Below are positions 9,269 through 17,903 of a stretch of DNA of 64,000 bases, piece after piece. Position 1 is the first letter of the stretch; every line of letters starts with the position of its first letter. This DNA comes from Chitinophaga nivalis. Lineage in GTDB: Bacteria > Bacteroidota > Bacteroidia > Chitinophagales > Chitinophagaceae. Below the pieces are notes generated by a model. The model had not been told where the DNA came from and did no database searches. It saw nothing but the letters and a program-made list of their open reading frames with translations. Made by a program: the position numbers and the translations under genes. The stretch spans positions 4,322,301-4,386,300 of the forward strand of contig NZ_JAPDNR010000001.1 of assembly GCF_025989125.1 (NCBI RefSeq). Direction: 5' to 3'.

Positions 9269-9413
9269 GTTGCTCGTATATGGCTGATCGTTATGAACAA
9301 GGCGTATGAAATTACGCGACATTAAAATTATAAAAAGTTTAATGAATTTAATCGTTCTCCAACATCGGTACTGATTACCTATCTTTCGGCCTGATTGCAT
9401 TAATAGCATATTT

Positions 9414-9728
9414 ATGAAAGCCAGATTATTTATTGACGAGGATCATATCGGAGATGTCGATTTGCGGATTATAGATGAAAGTATGGGCGGTATAGGAGGG
9501 GAATTACAACCCAATCATCGCTATGGCAACTATGTACATCGCATAACTGCCTGTTATGAGGAGAAGGGGATAGCGAACATACTTGACTTTAACTTCGTAT
9601 TAATGGGAGATACGGATGTGCGTATAGTAGCCGTAGGGGGAATAGGTATTACACATGCCGCCGGATCAACAGAGATTTATGTAGAGGCAGCAGGTGTTAC
9701 AGTCGATGTGATCAAAAAATGCAGATAA
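9414..9728 (+). CDS. Small conserved protein of unknown function
   Basis: A 104-residue soluble protein opening MKARLFIDEDHIGDVDLRI, followed by DESMGGIGGEL and a strand-rich remainder ending in VEAAGVTVDVIKKCR. No signal peptide or membrane helix. The composition (many short strands, glycine turns) suggests a small beta-barrel or sandwich. It has its own 145-bp upstream spacer, divergent from the GNAT gene at 9268, and is followed after 76 bp by another GNAT. I do not recognise the family; I rate it real because of normal codon use and a compact protein-like composition. Confidence 0.65.
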   Translation: MKARLFIDEDHIGDVDLRIIDESMGGIGGELQPNHRYGNYVHRITACYEEKGIANILDFNFVLMGDTDVRIVAVGGIGITHAAGSTEIYVEAAGVTVDVIKKCR

Positions 9729-9804
9729 TTATTACGCCGATAAACCTTCAAAATACAGATCTTTGTTTTTATACTTAGTGATTTTTTGACGTTAACGATG
9801 AGCT

Positions 9805-10308
9805 ATGCGTATAATTTATCAAAGCAAGACGATTATTATTCGTGAATTTTTACCTGCGGAAGTAGGATTGTTTACAGGACTTTTTGAAGATGAAGCGGTT
9901 ACCCGTTATCTGCCCCCTCGTTCTCCGGAACAATATATTGGCCTGTTCAATATTGCACTGGAAGATTATGGCAAAGGATTGCTGAGCCGCTGGGGCATAT
10001 TTAATGCTACCAACGATGACTTTATCGGTATCTGTCTGGGACGGGATTTTGTAGAAGTACCCGGCCAGTTGGAAATCGGTTATGTGCTGAGTCAGGCTTA
10101 CTGGGGTAAAAATGTAGGAACAGAAGTGTGCCTGGCTTTAAAGCACTATTTGTTCGATCATACGGAGGTGAAGGAAGTGGTAGCCGTAACGGCGCCTGAC
10201 AATATTGGTTCTCAGAAAGTATTGGAAAAATCAGGCTTCAAACGGGCAGAGAACCTGGTGCGGGAAGGCGATGAAATCGCGTATTTTATTGTACAACGAC
10301 CTGCCTGA
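9805..10308 (+). CDS. GNAT acetyltransferase
   Basis: A 167-residue N-acetyltransferase of the RimJ/RimL-like branch. Visible motifs are RWGIFNATNDDFIGICLG (strands 2-4), the acetyl-CoA loop GYVLSQAYWGKNVGTEVCL and the C-terminal VTAPDNIGSQKVLEKSGF. It begins at ATG 9805, 76 bp after the small unknown gene, and ends 48 bp before a strong bidirectional hairpin. Substrate unknown. Confidence 0.88.
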   Translation: MRIIYQSKTIIIREFLPAEVGLFTGLFEDEAVTRYLPPRSPEQYIGLFNIALEDYGKGLLSRWGIFNATNDDFIGICLGRDFVEVPGQLEIGYVLSQAYWGKNVGTEVCLALKHYLFDHTEVKEVVAVTAPDNIGSQKVLEKSGFKRAENLVREGDEIAYFIVQRPA

Positions 10309-10356
10309 GTAGTGGGCTGCCAGGCCTGCGCAAACAGGTGAGCAGTTATAACTGTC

Positions 10357-10391
10357 ATCATATAGCCACGCCAGGGGCGTGGCTATATGAT
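10357..10391. terminator. Bidirectional terminator between GNAT and LysE genes
   Basis: A perfect 16-bp inverted repeat ATCATATAGCCACGCC / GGCGTGGCTATATGAT with a 3-nt loop, between convergent genes. Confidence 0.8.
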
Positions 10392-10403
10392 TTATATACC
10401 CCC

Positions 10404-11036
10404 TTATTTTTTTGTCAATGCTACTTTCAGGCCTAACAGAATAAAAACAATGCCGGAAGTTTTATTCATCCATTTCTCGGCGTGTTTATGTTTGTTGAAC
10501 AGGTTGGCTGCCTTGCTGCCCATCAATGCTAAAAAGGAACACCAGATTAAGGTGATCACAAACATAATAGCACCCAGTAGCAAATAAGGAATGGGATTTG
10601 TAATCGCCGTAGCGTGTATGAACTGAGGTAAAAAAGCTAAGAAGAAGATCGCAATTTTAGGATTTAAAACATCACTGATAAATGCCGTCAGAAACATTTG
10701 TTTCCTGCCCGTAATATCCATCGCTGTGGGCTTGATTTCCATCCCTTGCGCGTTAGTCGTCAGGGCTTTGTATCCTATATAAATTAAATAGGCAGCGCCC
10801 AGGTATTTGATAATGCCAAAGGCAATGGCCGATCTGGCTAAGAGGAGGGAGAGGCCGAAGGTGGCGGCACACGTATGTACAATCAGCCCGGCGCTTACGC
10901 CCAAAGCAGAATAGATGCCCGCTGTTTTGCCTTTGGATATACTTCTTGTCAGCACCATGATGGTGTCTATGCCTGGTGTAGTGACGACGATGATCGCAGC
11001 CAATATAAATCCGCTTAAATTATCTACTCCTAACAT
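10404..11036 (-). CDS. LysE/RhtB family exporter
   Basis: A 210-residue inner-membrane protein with about six hydrophobic helices. The family opening is clear: a first helix containing TPGIDTIMVLTRSISKGKTA (the LysE-type PGP/PGI motif with the downstream SxxxG), then the KYLGAAYLIYIGYKAL segment and the LNPKIAIFFLAFLPQF block in the second half. LysE/RhtB proteins export amino acids such as lysine, threonine or homoserine lactone, driven by proton exchange. It stands as a single gene after the HxlR gene on the same strand (163-bp gap). Confidence 0.93.
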   Translation of the reverse strand: MLGVDNLSGFILAAIIVVTTPGIDTIMVLTRSISKGKTAGIYSALGVSAGLIVHTCAATFGLSLLLARSAIAFGIIKYLGAAYLIYIGYKALTTNAQGMEIKPTAMDITGRKQMFLTAFISDVLNPKIAIFFLAFLPQFIHATAITNPIPYLLLGAIMFVITLIWCSFLALMGSKAANLFNKHKHAEKWMNKTSGIVFILLGLKVALTKK

Positions 11037-11198
11037 GTAATATCGTTTTAAATAACGTTGGAGGTAACAAAATAAGCTATTTCAGGGAATTTTGCGATCC
11101 CCTGCGCCTGTATGTCAGGGCAGCTTATGGTAGGTCTTGAACCTCCCATTGCAGACAATCCAGGGGATACCAATTGGGTGCATATACAAACGGGACGT

Positions 11199-11561
11199 TT
11201 ATAGCGCCTGCATCTCAGTAGCCAGTATGCTTTCCAGCCGGGGTGCGAAATCCAGGCCCCACTTGTCCAGCGCTGCAATGAGTGGCAACAGGCTCTTGCC
11301 GGAGGCCGTAAGGTAATACTCCACACGTACCGGTGTTTCTTTATAGATCGTTTTTCCCACCATGCCATGTACTTCCAGTTCTCCCAGTTGCTTCTGCAAT
11401 ACCCGTTTGGTAATGCCATTAATAGCCTTTACCAGATCCCTGGGGCGTTGGGTGCCCTTGGCTATTTCATCCAATAAACAAAACTTCCATTTAGACCCCA
11501 TCACTTCCATCGCCACACTCAGGCCACAATTATAGTCAATGGGAATTTTGCGTTGATACAT
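11199..11561 (-). CDS. HxlR family transcriptional regulator
   Basis: A 120-residue winged-helix regulator. It shows the HxlR hallmarks: an early cysteine (NCGLSVAMEVMGSKWKFCLL), then TKRVLQKQLGELEVHGMV (recognition helix and wing) and VEYYLTASGKSLLPLI. HxlR proteins often sense electrophiles or oxidants through the conserved cysteine. It is divergent from a flavodoxin-fold quinone/NADPH reductase at 11797, the classic partner for HxlR, with a dyad between them at 11617. Autoregulation and control of the reductase is therefore likely. Confidence 0.93.
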   Translation of the reverse strand: MYQRKIPIDYNCGLSVAMEVMGSKWKFCLLDEIAKGTQRPRDLVKAINGITKRVLQKQLGELEVHGMVGKTIYKETPVRVEYYLTASGKSLLPLIAALDKWGLDFAPRLESILATEMQAL

Positions 11562-11600
11562 ACGTTGATATACTTGTTTTAAACAGGCAAATTTAAAGGA

Positions 11601-11641
11601 ATCACCTGATTGGGTGGGTGATTAAATTATCACCAGGTGAT
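11601..11641. promoter_or_regulatory. Candidate HxlR operator dyads
   Basis: Two nested dyads in the divergent spacer: GGTGAT-N6-ATCACC at 11617-11634, and ATCACCTG (11601-11608) matched by CAGGTGAT (11634-11641). They share the ATCACC half-site in alternating orientation, as expected for a dimeric winged-helix protein. Confidence 0.5.
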
Positions 11642-11796
11642 AATTTAGCCCCGTATTGTTCCATCTGTCCGGGCGTTCGATATTTGTACCACGGATATCA
11701 TGGAGGTTTTTATGGTACAGGCCAGCAGTGTTGGAAACGATAAAAATAACCACAGTATCCGGGATTCATTTAAAATAATAATCTAAAAAGTATAAG

Positions 11797-12327
11797 ATGA
11801 AAACACTGGTTATTGTCATTCATCCCAACCTGGAAGGCTCGGTGATAAACAAAAGATGGATAGAAGAACTGAAAAAATATCCCGAAGCATATACCATACA
11901 TGATCTGTACAGTAAATATCCCGATGAAAAGATCGACGTGGAAAAAGAACAGGAGCTGGTAGCCGCCTACGATAAAATTATCTTTCAGTTTCCCTTTTAC
12001 TGGTTTAATTGCCCGCCGCTTTTCAAAAAATGGCTGGATGAAGTATTAACCTATGGCTGGGCATATGGTTCCAACAGTGGCTACAAGCTGGCAGGTAAGA
12101 AAATAGCATTGGGCATTTCTGCCGGTATTAATGAAGAAGATTACACCACCGCCGGCAGATATAAATACACCCTGGCACAATTAACCGCTCCTTTTGAAGT
12201 CACCTTTGATTACATCCGGGCGGATTACAAATCATTCTTTGCTTTTTATGGCGTAGAGTATAATCCTGATACGGAAACAATAGCAGAAAGTGCGCGGGGG
12301 TATCTGTCTTTCATCGCAGCGTTGTAA
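11797..12327 (+). CDS. NAD(P)H oxidoreductase, flavodoxin-2 fold (KefF/MdaB-like)
   Basis: A 176-residue flavoprotein of the NQO/KefF type. The N-terminal FMN/FAD phosphate segment is TLVIVIHPNLEGSVINKRW, followed by FQFPFYWFNCPPLFKKWLD, the family's characteristic FPLYWF-like motif, and then GKKIALGISAGINEEDY. Such enzymes reduce quinones or electrophiles by two electrons with NAD(P)H. The gene is divergent from hxlR and probably induced when HxlR is oxidised or alkylated. Confidence 0.92.
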   Translation: MKTLVIVIHPNLEGSVINKRWIEELKKYPEAYTIHDLYSKYPDEKIDVEKEQELVAAYDKIIFQFPFYWFNCPPLFKKWLDEVLTYGWAYGSNSGYKLAGKKIALGISAGINEEDYTTAGRYKYTLAQLTAPFEVTFDYIRADYKSFFAFYGVEYNPDTETIAESARGYLSFIAAL

Positions 12328-12366
12328 AAGGAAATTCAATGCCGGTATGGATCCGGTCAAGCAGTC

Positions 12367-12397
12367 GGGGAGATGATCTGTTAGAGATCATCTCCCC
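12367..12397. terminator. Bidirectional hairpin terminator
   Basis: A 12-bp inverted repeat GGGGAGATGATC / GATCATCTCCCC with a 7-nt loop, between the convergent reductase and ECF sigma genes. Confidence 0.75.
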
Positions 12398-12462
12398 GGT
12401 TGTTAATAAGGTATATCAATATACTGTTTGTTGTAATAGCGTTCCCTGTATATGAGCCGGCA

Positions 12463-13002
12463 TCAATACCCTTCTTTGACCAGCAGGGTACGTATCCGTT
12501 TGAGCGCAAGTGAGAGTTGATTCCGCACTGTTTTCTCCGACATCCCCAATAAATGAGCGATTTTAGGATTATCGAGCGCATGATGAAAACGCAGCTGATA
12601 TACTTTTTGATTTTGAGCAGGCAGCTGCTCCACAAAATTGTTTACGGTACAAACCAGTTCCTTATGCAATAAAGCAGCATCTGTATGCCCGGCGGCAATG
12701 GGCGTAAACGTATGGATCGAAATGGTTTCTTTCCGCGATTGATCCCGTATATAGGCTGCTGCGGCAAATTTCACCGCGCGCTTCAGATAGTGTGCAATAG
12801 GCTGTGTGATGCGTAATTCCGCTCTTCTCTTCCAAAGTGAAATGAATATGTTTTGTACAATATCTTCTGCAGCGCAATCATCCTGCAGCAATTGCCGCGC
12901 TAATGTCAATGCTTCCTGCCAGTACTGATTGTAAAGTGCAACAAAAGATGTTTCATCTATAATGAAAACGGTTTTTTCAAACACAGGATTATTATCAGTC
13001 AC
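12463..13002 (-). CDS. ECF RNA polymerase sigma factor
   Basis: A 179-residue sigma-70 family factor of the extracytoplasmic-function class. Region 2 covers LYNQYWQEALTLARQLL and DCAAEDIVQNIFISLWKRR; region 4 covers LPAQNQKVYQLRFHHAL and the helix-turn-helix IAHLLGMSEKTVRNQLSLA. The start used is GTG at 13002; no in-frame ATG gives a complete region 2. It is transcribed away from the FecR-like gene at 13271, unlike the usual sigma-fecR order. It is expected to drive the adjacent TonB receptor genes once released. Confidence 0.93.
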   Translation of the reverse strand: MTDNNPVFEKTVFIIDETSFVALYNQYWQEALTLARQLLQDDCAAEDIVQNIFISLWKRRAELRITQPIAHYLKRAVKFAAAAYIRDQSRKETISIHTFTPIAAGHTDAALLHKELVCTVNNFVEQLPAQNQKVYQLRFHHALDNPKIAHLLGMSEKTVRNQLSLALKRIRTLLVKEGY

Positions 13003-13270
13003 AATACATGATTAAATAGCAGATAACGGATCATTTGGAAATGTTGGAATACCCGTGACAGGGCACGAAATCAGCAGCAGCACATCAAATCGCCAGGCAA
13101 CGCTAAAGTAGACACTTCTTCCCCGGCCGGCTTTTACATTCGGGAAAATAATTTTCAAATTCGGGAATATGTTAAACGGAAAATTGAAAATCCCCTATGC
13201 CCTCAAAAAAAATATTTTACCACCGGGACATCACCACTAAATCGGATACTATGTCTGTAATAACCATCCA

Positions 13271-14020
13271 ATGGACATAGATAAGCGTTTACTGGAAAAA
13301 TATTATAAAGGGTATTGTAACGAGGCCGAGAAAGCGGCGATAGCAGCCTGGTTGCAGGCAGGCGATGCATTTACCGGCACCCCGGCAGCAGCTGGCGACC
13401 CCGGTGCAAAAAACCGGATGTGGGATAAAATCCGTTGCCATACCGTGGAAGAAGATACTGGGCAGCAACCGCCGCGTACCGGTTTTCAACCTGTGATCCG
13501 CCTGTATTACAGCTATATCGCAGTGGCCTGTACGTTGTTACTGTTGGTAGGAGGTATATATGTATGGCAACAGGTAAATCTATTACCTGATGAGAACACT
13601 TATGTCATTATAGATAATACAAGTAAACAGCTGCTGACACCACAGCAGGTTGGGAAAATAAGACTGTCAGAATCGGCTAATAGCGCCTGGCAGCATATTG
13701 CCATGGCGGATGATAAGAGCTATCAGTTATTTACCAATTCCCTGATTATCGATAACCGGCATGGAGACGATACCTGGGTATACTTAAAAACAAGTAGCGG
13801 GAAAGAAGGCGGGATGGTGAAGTTTCTTTGTAAAAAGAAACGTGCCTACGTAGCTGGATTTATTACAGAATGTACGGAAAAAGGTAACCGGAAGTACCTG
13901 TACGCTAAACAAGCCGGCACGTCGATGCTGCCGGAAGCCGTTTCAGTCAGCTTAAACAGCCAGTTGAATGCGGTAAACCGAAACGACGGATACAAAGGTT
14001 GCACTACTATTATCATATAG
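13271..14020 (+). CDS. Short FecR-like anti-sigma factor
   Basis: A 249-residue protein with the N-terminal anti-sigma domain typical of Bacteroidota FecR proteins (LLEKYYKGYCNEAEKAAIAAWL). One membrane helix follows at about residues 77-97 (YSYIAVACTLLLLVGGIYVW). The periplasmic part is only about 150 residues and lacks the canonical FecR strand motif and the C-terminal DUF4974 domain. It likely holds the divergent ECF sigma factor at the membrane and releases it on a signal from the TonB receptor 58 bp downstream. The shortened periplasmic domain is unusual, so I am less sure of the mechanism than of the family. Confidence 0.75.
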   Translation: MDIDKRLLEKYYKGYCNEAEKAAIAAWLQAGDAFTGTPAAAGDPGAKNRMWDKIRCHTVEEDTGQQPPRTGFQPVIRLYYSYIAVACTLLLLVGGIYVWQQVNLLPDENTYVIIDNTSKQLLTPQQVGKIRLSESANSAWQHIAMADDKSYQLFTNSLIIDNRHGDDTWVYLKTSSGKEGGMVKFLCKKKRAYVAGFITECTEKGNRKYLYAKQAGTSMLPEAVSVSLNSQLNAVNRNDGYKGCTTIII

Positions 14021-14078
14021 CCGGGCACGGTACTATACCAACAGCTATTTTTATTCATTTATAAAGCACACATATACG

Positions 14079-16541
14079 GTGAGACAATTTTTTACAGGAT
14101 TGTTAGCAGGATGTTTATGCCTGTTAACGGGGCTTGCTATGGCCCAACAAACACAACATCCTACTGCCAATCATATTTACGGAGAAATAAAAAGCAACCT
14201 GGGCGAGCATATCATCGGTGCTTCTCTCATCCTGGATCAGGAAAAAAGTACCGGTGCTATTTCTGATTCCATCGGTAACTATCATATTACCACCGGCAAC
14301 ACGGGTAAGGTGAACATCGTGGTTTCTGCTATGGGATACCGGCCGCAAACACGTACGGTTTATCTTAAAACCAAACAATCGGTTCACATCGATTTTGTTT
14401 TAATACCGGATAACCGCCAGCTGGGAGAAGTAGTGGTAGCCGGCGGCAGCAACAACCAATACAAAGTAAAGCAACTGAAAGAGTCGGGCTTTAATGTAAA
14501 TGTGATCGATGTAAATGAGTACGGCAACGTATCGGCAGATATCAACCAGATCCTGAAACGCGCAACAGGTGTGCTGGTGCGGGAGTCTGGCGGAGTGGGT
14601 TCCGATTTTACCTTCCAGGTAAATGGCCTGGCGGCGAAAATTTATATTGATGATATTCCCATGGAGCAGTATGGCAGCTCTATGACACTGAATAATATTC
14701 CGGTCAATCTCATCGACCGGATAGAAGTCTATAAAGGAGTGGTACCTGCTCACCTGGGATCAGACGCCATGGGCGGAGCCGTGAACATCATCACCAAACA
14801 AAAGAACCGCCGGTTTTTAGATGCGAGTTACAGCTATGGCTCTTTCAATACACACCAGATAGCACTCACCGGTGGTATCCGCAACAATAAGAACGGCCTG
14901 AAACTGAGAGCCAGTACTTATTACAACTACTCCGACAATAATTATATGATGTACAGCGATTCTACCTACAACGTAGCGCTGGGCGTCGTGAAAAAAGAAG
15001 CTGGTACCGATGCTTTCAGACAGGTGAGCATCGACAAGGCCCGCCGTTTTCATGATGCCTATCGTTCGGCCATGGGAGAGATAGAGGTAGGATATGAAAA
15101 AGTAAAATGGGCCGACTTCTTTACCATCGGATTTACCTATGCAGAAAATAAAAAACAGCATCAGCTGGGATCTACGGTGAACGCCGTGAGAGGTGGCTTC
15201 TGGACAGAAAATAAATACCTGATGCCCACCATTAAATACCGCAAAGATAATTTCCTGACGAAAGGATTGTTTGCCAACCTGTATGCCAACTACTCCAGGG
15301 ATGTAGATGTGAACAGAGATACAGCGATGTATCGCTACGACTGGACAGGCGGCTGGGCGGAAAACTCCGGTGGCAAACGTATTCCGGAAGTGTTTACAAA
15401 ATACTATGAAGACAGCTATGTGGGCCGCGCCAATTTCAATTATAACCTGGATAAAGACAATAACCACAGCCTGAATCTCAACTATACCTTCAGTACCACC
15501 AAACGGAAAGCGTATGACCTGATGGAAACAAATCCGAATAAAAAAGACCTCTCCGGTTTGCCGAGTAAACTGGGGAAACATATACTGGGTTTGGCCTGGC
15601 AGGGACAGTGGCTCGATCGGAAACTCATCAGTGTGGTCACGCTCAAGTATTATGGGATGAGTACCCGGGTGGCTTTGGATGGCAGAACATTTGATGATTA
15701 CGGCAAACCGGTGAGCGGAGAAATTTATACCCGTAAGAATTTCTTTGGTTATCCCAGCGGCTCTATTGCTTTGCGTTACCGCATCACGCCGGACTGGGGC
15801 GTGAAAGGTTCGGTGGAAAGAGGCTATAATCTGCCGGAAATGACCGCCTTGTTTGGAAACGGACAGTTTGTACTGGCCAATCTGGATCTGAAGCCGGAAC
15901 GTAGCGATAACTTCAACCTGGGTACCTATTACAATCATTTCATCGGCGATCACTTTATCAATCTGGATATCTCTGCATTTTACCGGAACGCCAAAGATTA
16001 CATTGCCGTACAGGTATTGCCGGATAACCTGTATTCCCAGAGCAAGAACTTTCCCGGTGTTACTTTATATGGGGTAGAAGCAGAAGCCCGCTATGGATAT
16101 AAGGACCTGGTGAATCTGTCTGCCAATATCAGCTATGATAAAGCGCTGGACAACTGGAAATACCTGGATCCTGCCACTCCGCAGGTGAGCCTGACCTATA
16201 AGGAACAATTACCCAACCGGCCATGGATATACGGAAATGCAAACCTGATGCTGGCAAAGCGCGACCTGATAGGCAAAGGCACGCGGGTACAACTGAATTA
16301 TATGTACCAGTATATGCATTGGTTTTATCTCACCTGGGCTAAACTGGGTACCGCCGGCACCCAGAACTTTGTACCGGGTCAAAGTGTGCACTCCCTCATA
16401 TTGGCCTACAGCTGGAACCAGGATGTCTATAATATTTCGGTGGAAGGAAGGAATCTTACCGACGACCGGGTATACGATAATTTCAGACTACAGAAACCCG
16501 GACGGGCTTTCTACGTGAAGTTAAGAGTGTCATTAATGTAA
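14079..16541 (+). CDS. TonB-dependent outer-membrane receptor
   Basis: An 820-residue receptor. The GTG at 14079 gives a good signal peptide (cut after LAMA). An N-terminal carboxypeptidase-regulatory-like domain (about residues 30-115) precedes the plug (about 130-240, including ILKRATGVLVRESGG and AAKIYIDDIPMEQYG), followed by the beta-barrel ending in a terminal aromatic strand (YVKLRVSLM). There is no extra STN signalling domain. It lies between the FecR-like gene and a DUF4374 lipoprotein gene. That pairing resembles siderophore or haem uptake loci such as Xus of Bacteroides. The actual ligand is not readable. Confidence 0.93.
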   Translation: MRQFFTGLLAGCLCLLTGLAMAQQTQHPTANHIYGEIKSNLGEHIIGASLILDQEKSTGAISDSIGNYHITTGNTGKVNIVVSAMGYRPQTRTVYLKTKQSVHIDFVLIPDNRQLGEVVVAGGSNNQYKVKQLKESGFNVNVIDVNEYGNVSADINQILKRATGVLVRESGGVGSDFTFQVNGLAAKIYIDDIPMEQYGSSMTLNNIPVNLIDRIEVYKGVVPAHLGSDAMGGAVNIITKQKNRRFLDASYSYGSFNTHQIALTGGIRNNKNGLKLRASTYYNYSDNNYMMYSDSTYNVALGVVKKEAGTDAFRQVSIDKARRFHDAYRSAMGEIEVGYEKVKWADFFTIGFTYAENKKQHQLGSTVNAVRGGFWTENKYLMPTIKYRKDNFLTKGLFANLYANYSRDVDVNRDTAMYRYDWTGGWAENSGGKRIPEVFTKYYEDSYVGRANFNYNLDKDNNHSLNLNYTFSTTKRKAYDLMETNPNKKDLSGLPSKLGKHILGLAWQGQWLDRKLISVVTLKYYGMSTRVALDGRTFDDYGKPVSGEIYTRKNFFGYPSGSIALRYRITPDWGVKGSVERGYNLPEMTALFGNGQFVLANLDLKPERSDNFNLGTYYNHFIGDHFINLDISAFYRNAKDYIAVQVLPDNLYSQSKNFPGVTLYGVEAEARYGYKDLVNLSANISYDKALDNWKYLDPATPQVSLTYKEQLPNRPWIYGNANLMLAKRDLIGKGTRVQLNYMYQYMHWFYLTWAKLGTAGTQNFVPGQSVHSLILAYSWNQDVYNISVEGRNLTDDRVYDNFRLQKPGRAFYVKLRVSLM

Positions 16542-16566
16542 TTCAATATCAATTAAAATATACAAT

Positions 16567-17832
16567 ATGAAAAGGTTCAACTGGAAAAGTGTATCCGGCC
16601 TGATGCTGGCAGTTATATGCGCTGCACCCATGCTACAATCCTGCAGCAAAACACCCGATGTATCACAACCGGAAGTGCCGGTAGTACCAAAAACACAAAA
16701 GGAATATGCCATCTTTGTAACAGTAGGTAATGCTACCAGTGGCGAAAACTATTATACTTTAGTGACCGGCGACCTGACAAAGGATACCTTGATTAGTCCG
16801 GTTAATTCCGGCATTGAGCCGGATAACGTGACTTCCTGGGCATATATTTACAGTGTCTTTTTCAACGGCAGTTTTTATTTCACACAGGATGGCAACATCA
16901 TCAGTAAACAGCAAATCGTTAACGGCAGATATAAAAAGCTGGGTAACGTGGTGGCGGAAGCCGGCTCCTGGCAGCTGGGTATGATGAAAACCGTTTTCAA
17001 CGACAAAGGGTTGAACTTCCTGAGCTGGGAAGCGAACTATAATGCCACGGAAGATGTGATCGAAAAGAACCTCTATGTGCTGGATACAGCCGCAGTAACC
17101 ATCAAAACCAAGCTGCCGGTGAAATTCCCCGTGCCGCTGTTCGAGCTGCGCGATAACAACGGGAAGGTGATGGAGAAGAAAGATATTCCGATTACTCCTT
17201 CCAGTTTTGCGATTCGCGATAATAAAGTATTCATCGGATTTTACTACAACTGGATGACCAAAATTGATACCGCCTATATGCTGGTATGCGATTATCCGGG
17301 CCTGACCAATGTGAAACTGTTGAAAGACGCCCGGCTGGGGCATGTATCAGGCGCCTGGCACGCCAGCTCTTCCAGCTTCACGGATGAAAACGGCGATTAT
17401 TATTTCAGCACGATCAGCAAGGATAAAAAATATGGCCTGTTGCGTATTAAAAAAGGTGCTACAACCATCGATCCGGATTATTCCTATAGCCTGAGCGAAT
17501 TGGGCAACATCAGCGGTGGCGCTACCTGGGGCGATTATGCCGGATCTGATCATCATGCCTATCTCAAGAATGGCCTGGCTTTCATGGGTTCCTACATCAT
17601 TGATGTACGCAATAAAAAAGTGGTAAAAGACCTGAACAGTTTCGGATTAGGAAAAGTACAGATAACGATGGATACCTATACCGAAAATAATAACGAGATA
17701 TACGTAGTATTGAAAACAACGGAAGGCCGCTGGTATATCGGCAAATACGATGTAACTGCCAATACGCTGACAAAAGGAGTGGAGATACACAGTGGTATCA
17801 AAGGAATCAGCAGAATTGGTCGTATTAAATAA
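16567..17832 (+). CDS. DUF4374-type surface lipoprotein, partner of the TonB receptor
   Basis: A 421-residue lipoprotein with lipobox LQSC (Cys26) after a clear signal peptide. The mature protein looks like a beta-propeller: repeated strand-rich blocks such as NLYVLDTA, YGLLRIKKG and WYIGKYDVT. The EYAIFVTVG start and the overall pattern match DUF4374. A member of this group next to a TonB receptor in Bacteroides thetaiotaomicron (XusB, as I recall) captures foreign siderophores at the cell surface. It starts 25 bp after the receptor stop, so it is cotranscribed, and is followed by a terminator. Xenosiderophore binding is an inference from context. Confidence 0.8.
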   Translation: MKRFNWKSVSGLMLAVICAAPMLQSCSKTPDVSQPEVPVVPKTQKEYAIFVTVGNATSGENYYTLVTGDLTKDTLISPVNSGIEPDNVTSWAYIYSVFFNGSFYFTQDGNIISKQQIVNGRYKKLGNVVAEAGSWQLGMMKTVFNDKGLNFLSWEANYNATEDVIEKNLYVLDTAAVTIKTKLPVKFPVPLFELRDNNGKVMEKKDIPITPSSFAIRDNKVFIGFYYNWMTKIDTAYMLVCDYPGLTNVKLLKDARLGHVSGAWHASSSSFTDENGDYYFSTISKDKKYGLLRIKKGATTIDPDYSYSLSELGNISGGATWGDYAGSDHHAYLKNGLAFMGSYIIDVRNKKVVKDLNSFGLGKVQITMDTYTENNNEIYVVLKTTEGRWYIGKYDVTANTLTKGVEIHSGIKGISRIGRIK

Positions 17833-17857
17833 TAAAGATTACTTTATCATAGATGGC

Positions 17858-17887
17858 AGCCGGAGCATAGTCGCTCCGGCTTTTTTT
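17858..17887 (+). terminator. Rho-independent terminator of the receptor operon
   Basis: Stem AGCCGGAGC / GCTCCGGCT with a 6-nt loop followed by seven T. It lies between the DUF4374 gene and the convergent AraC gene. Confidence 0.88.
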
Positions 17888-17903
17888 ATATCACGGAAGA
17901 TGT

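Noticed and set aside
11048..11419. 123-residue minus-strand frame next to hxlR
   Set aside because: Overlaps the HxlR gene in another frame and has shadow-like composition.
14817..15953. 378-residue frame antisense to the TonB receptor
   Set aside because: Shadow of a GC-biased coding sequence; His/Ile/Phe-rich, no domain.
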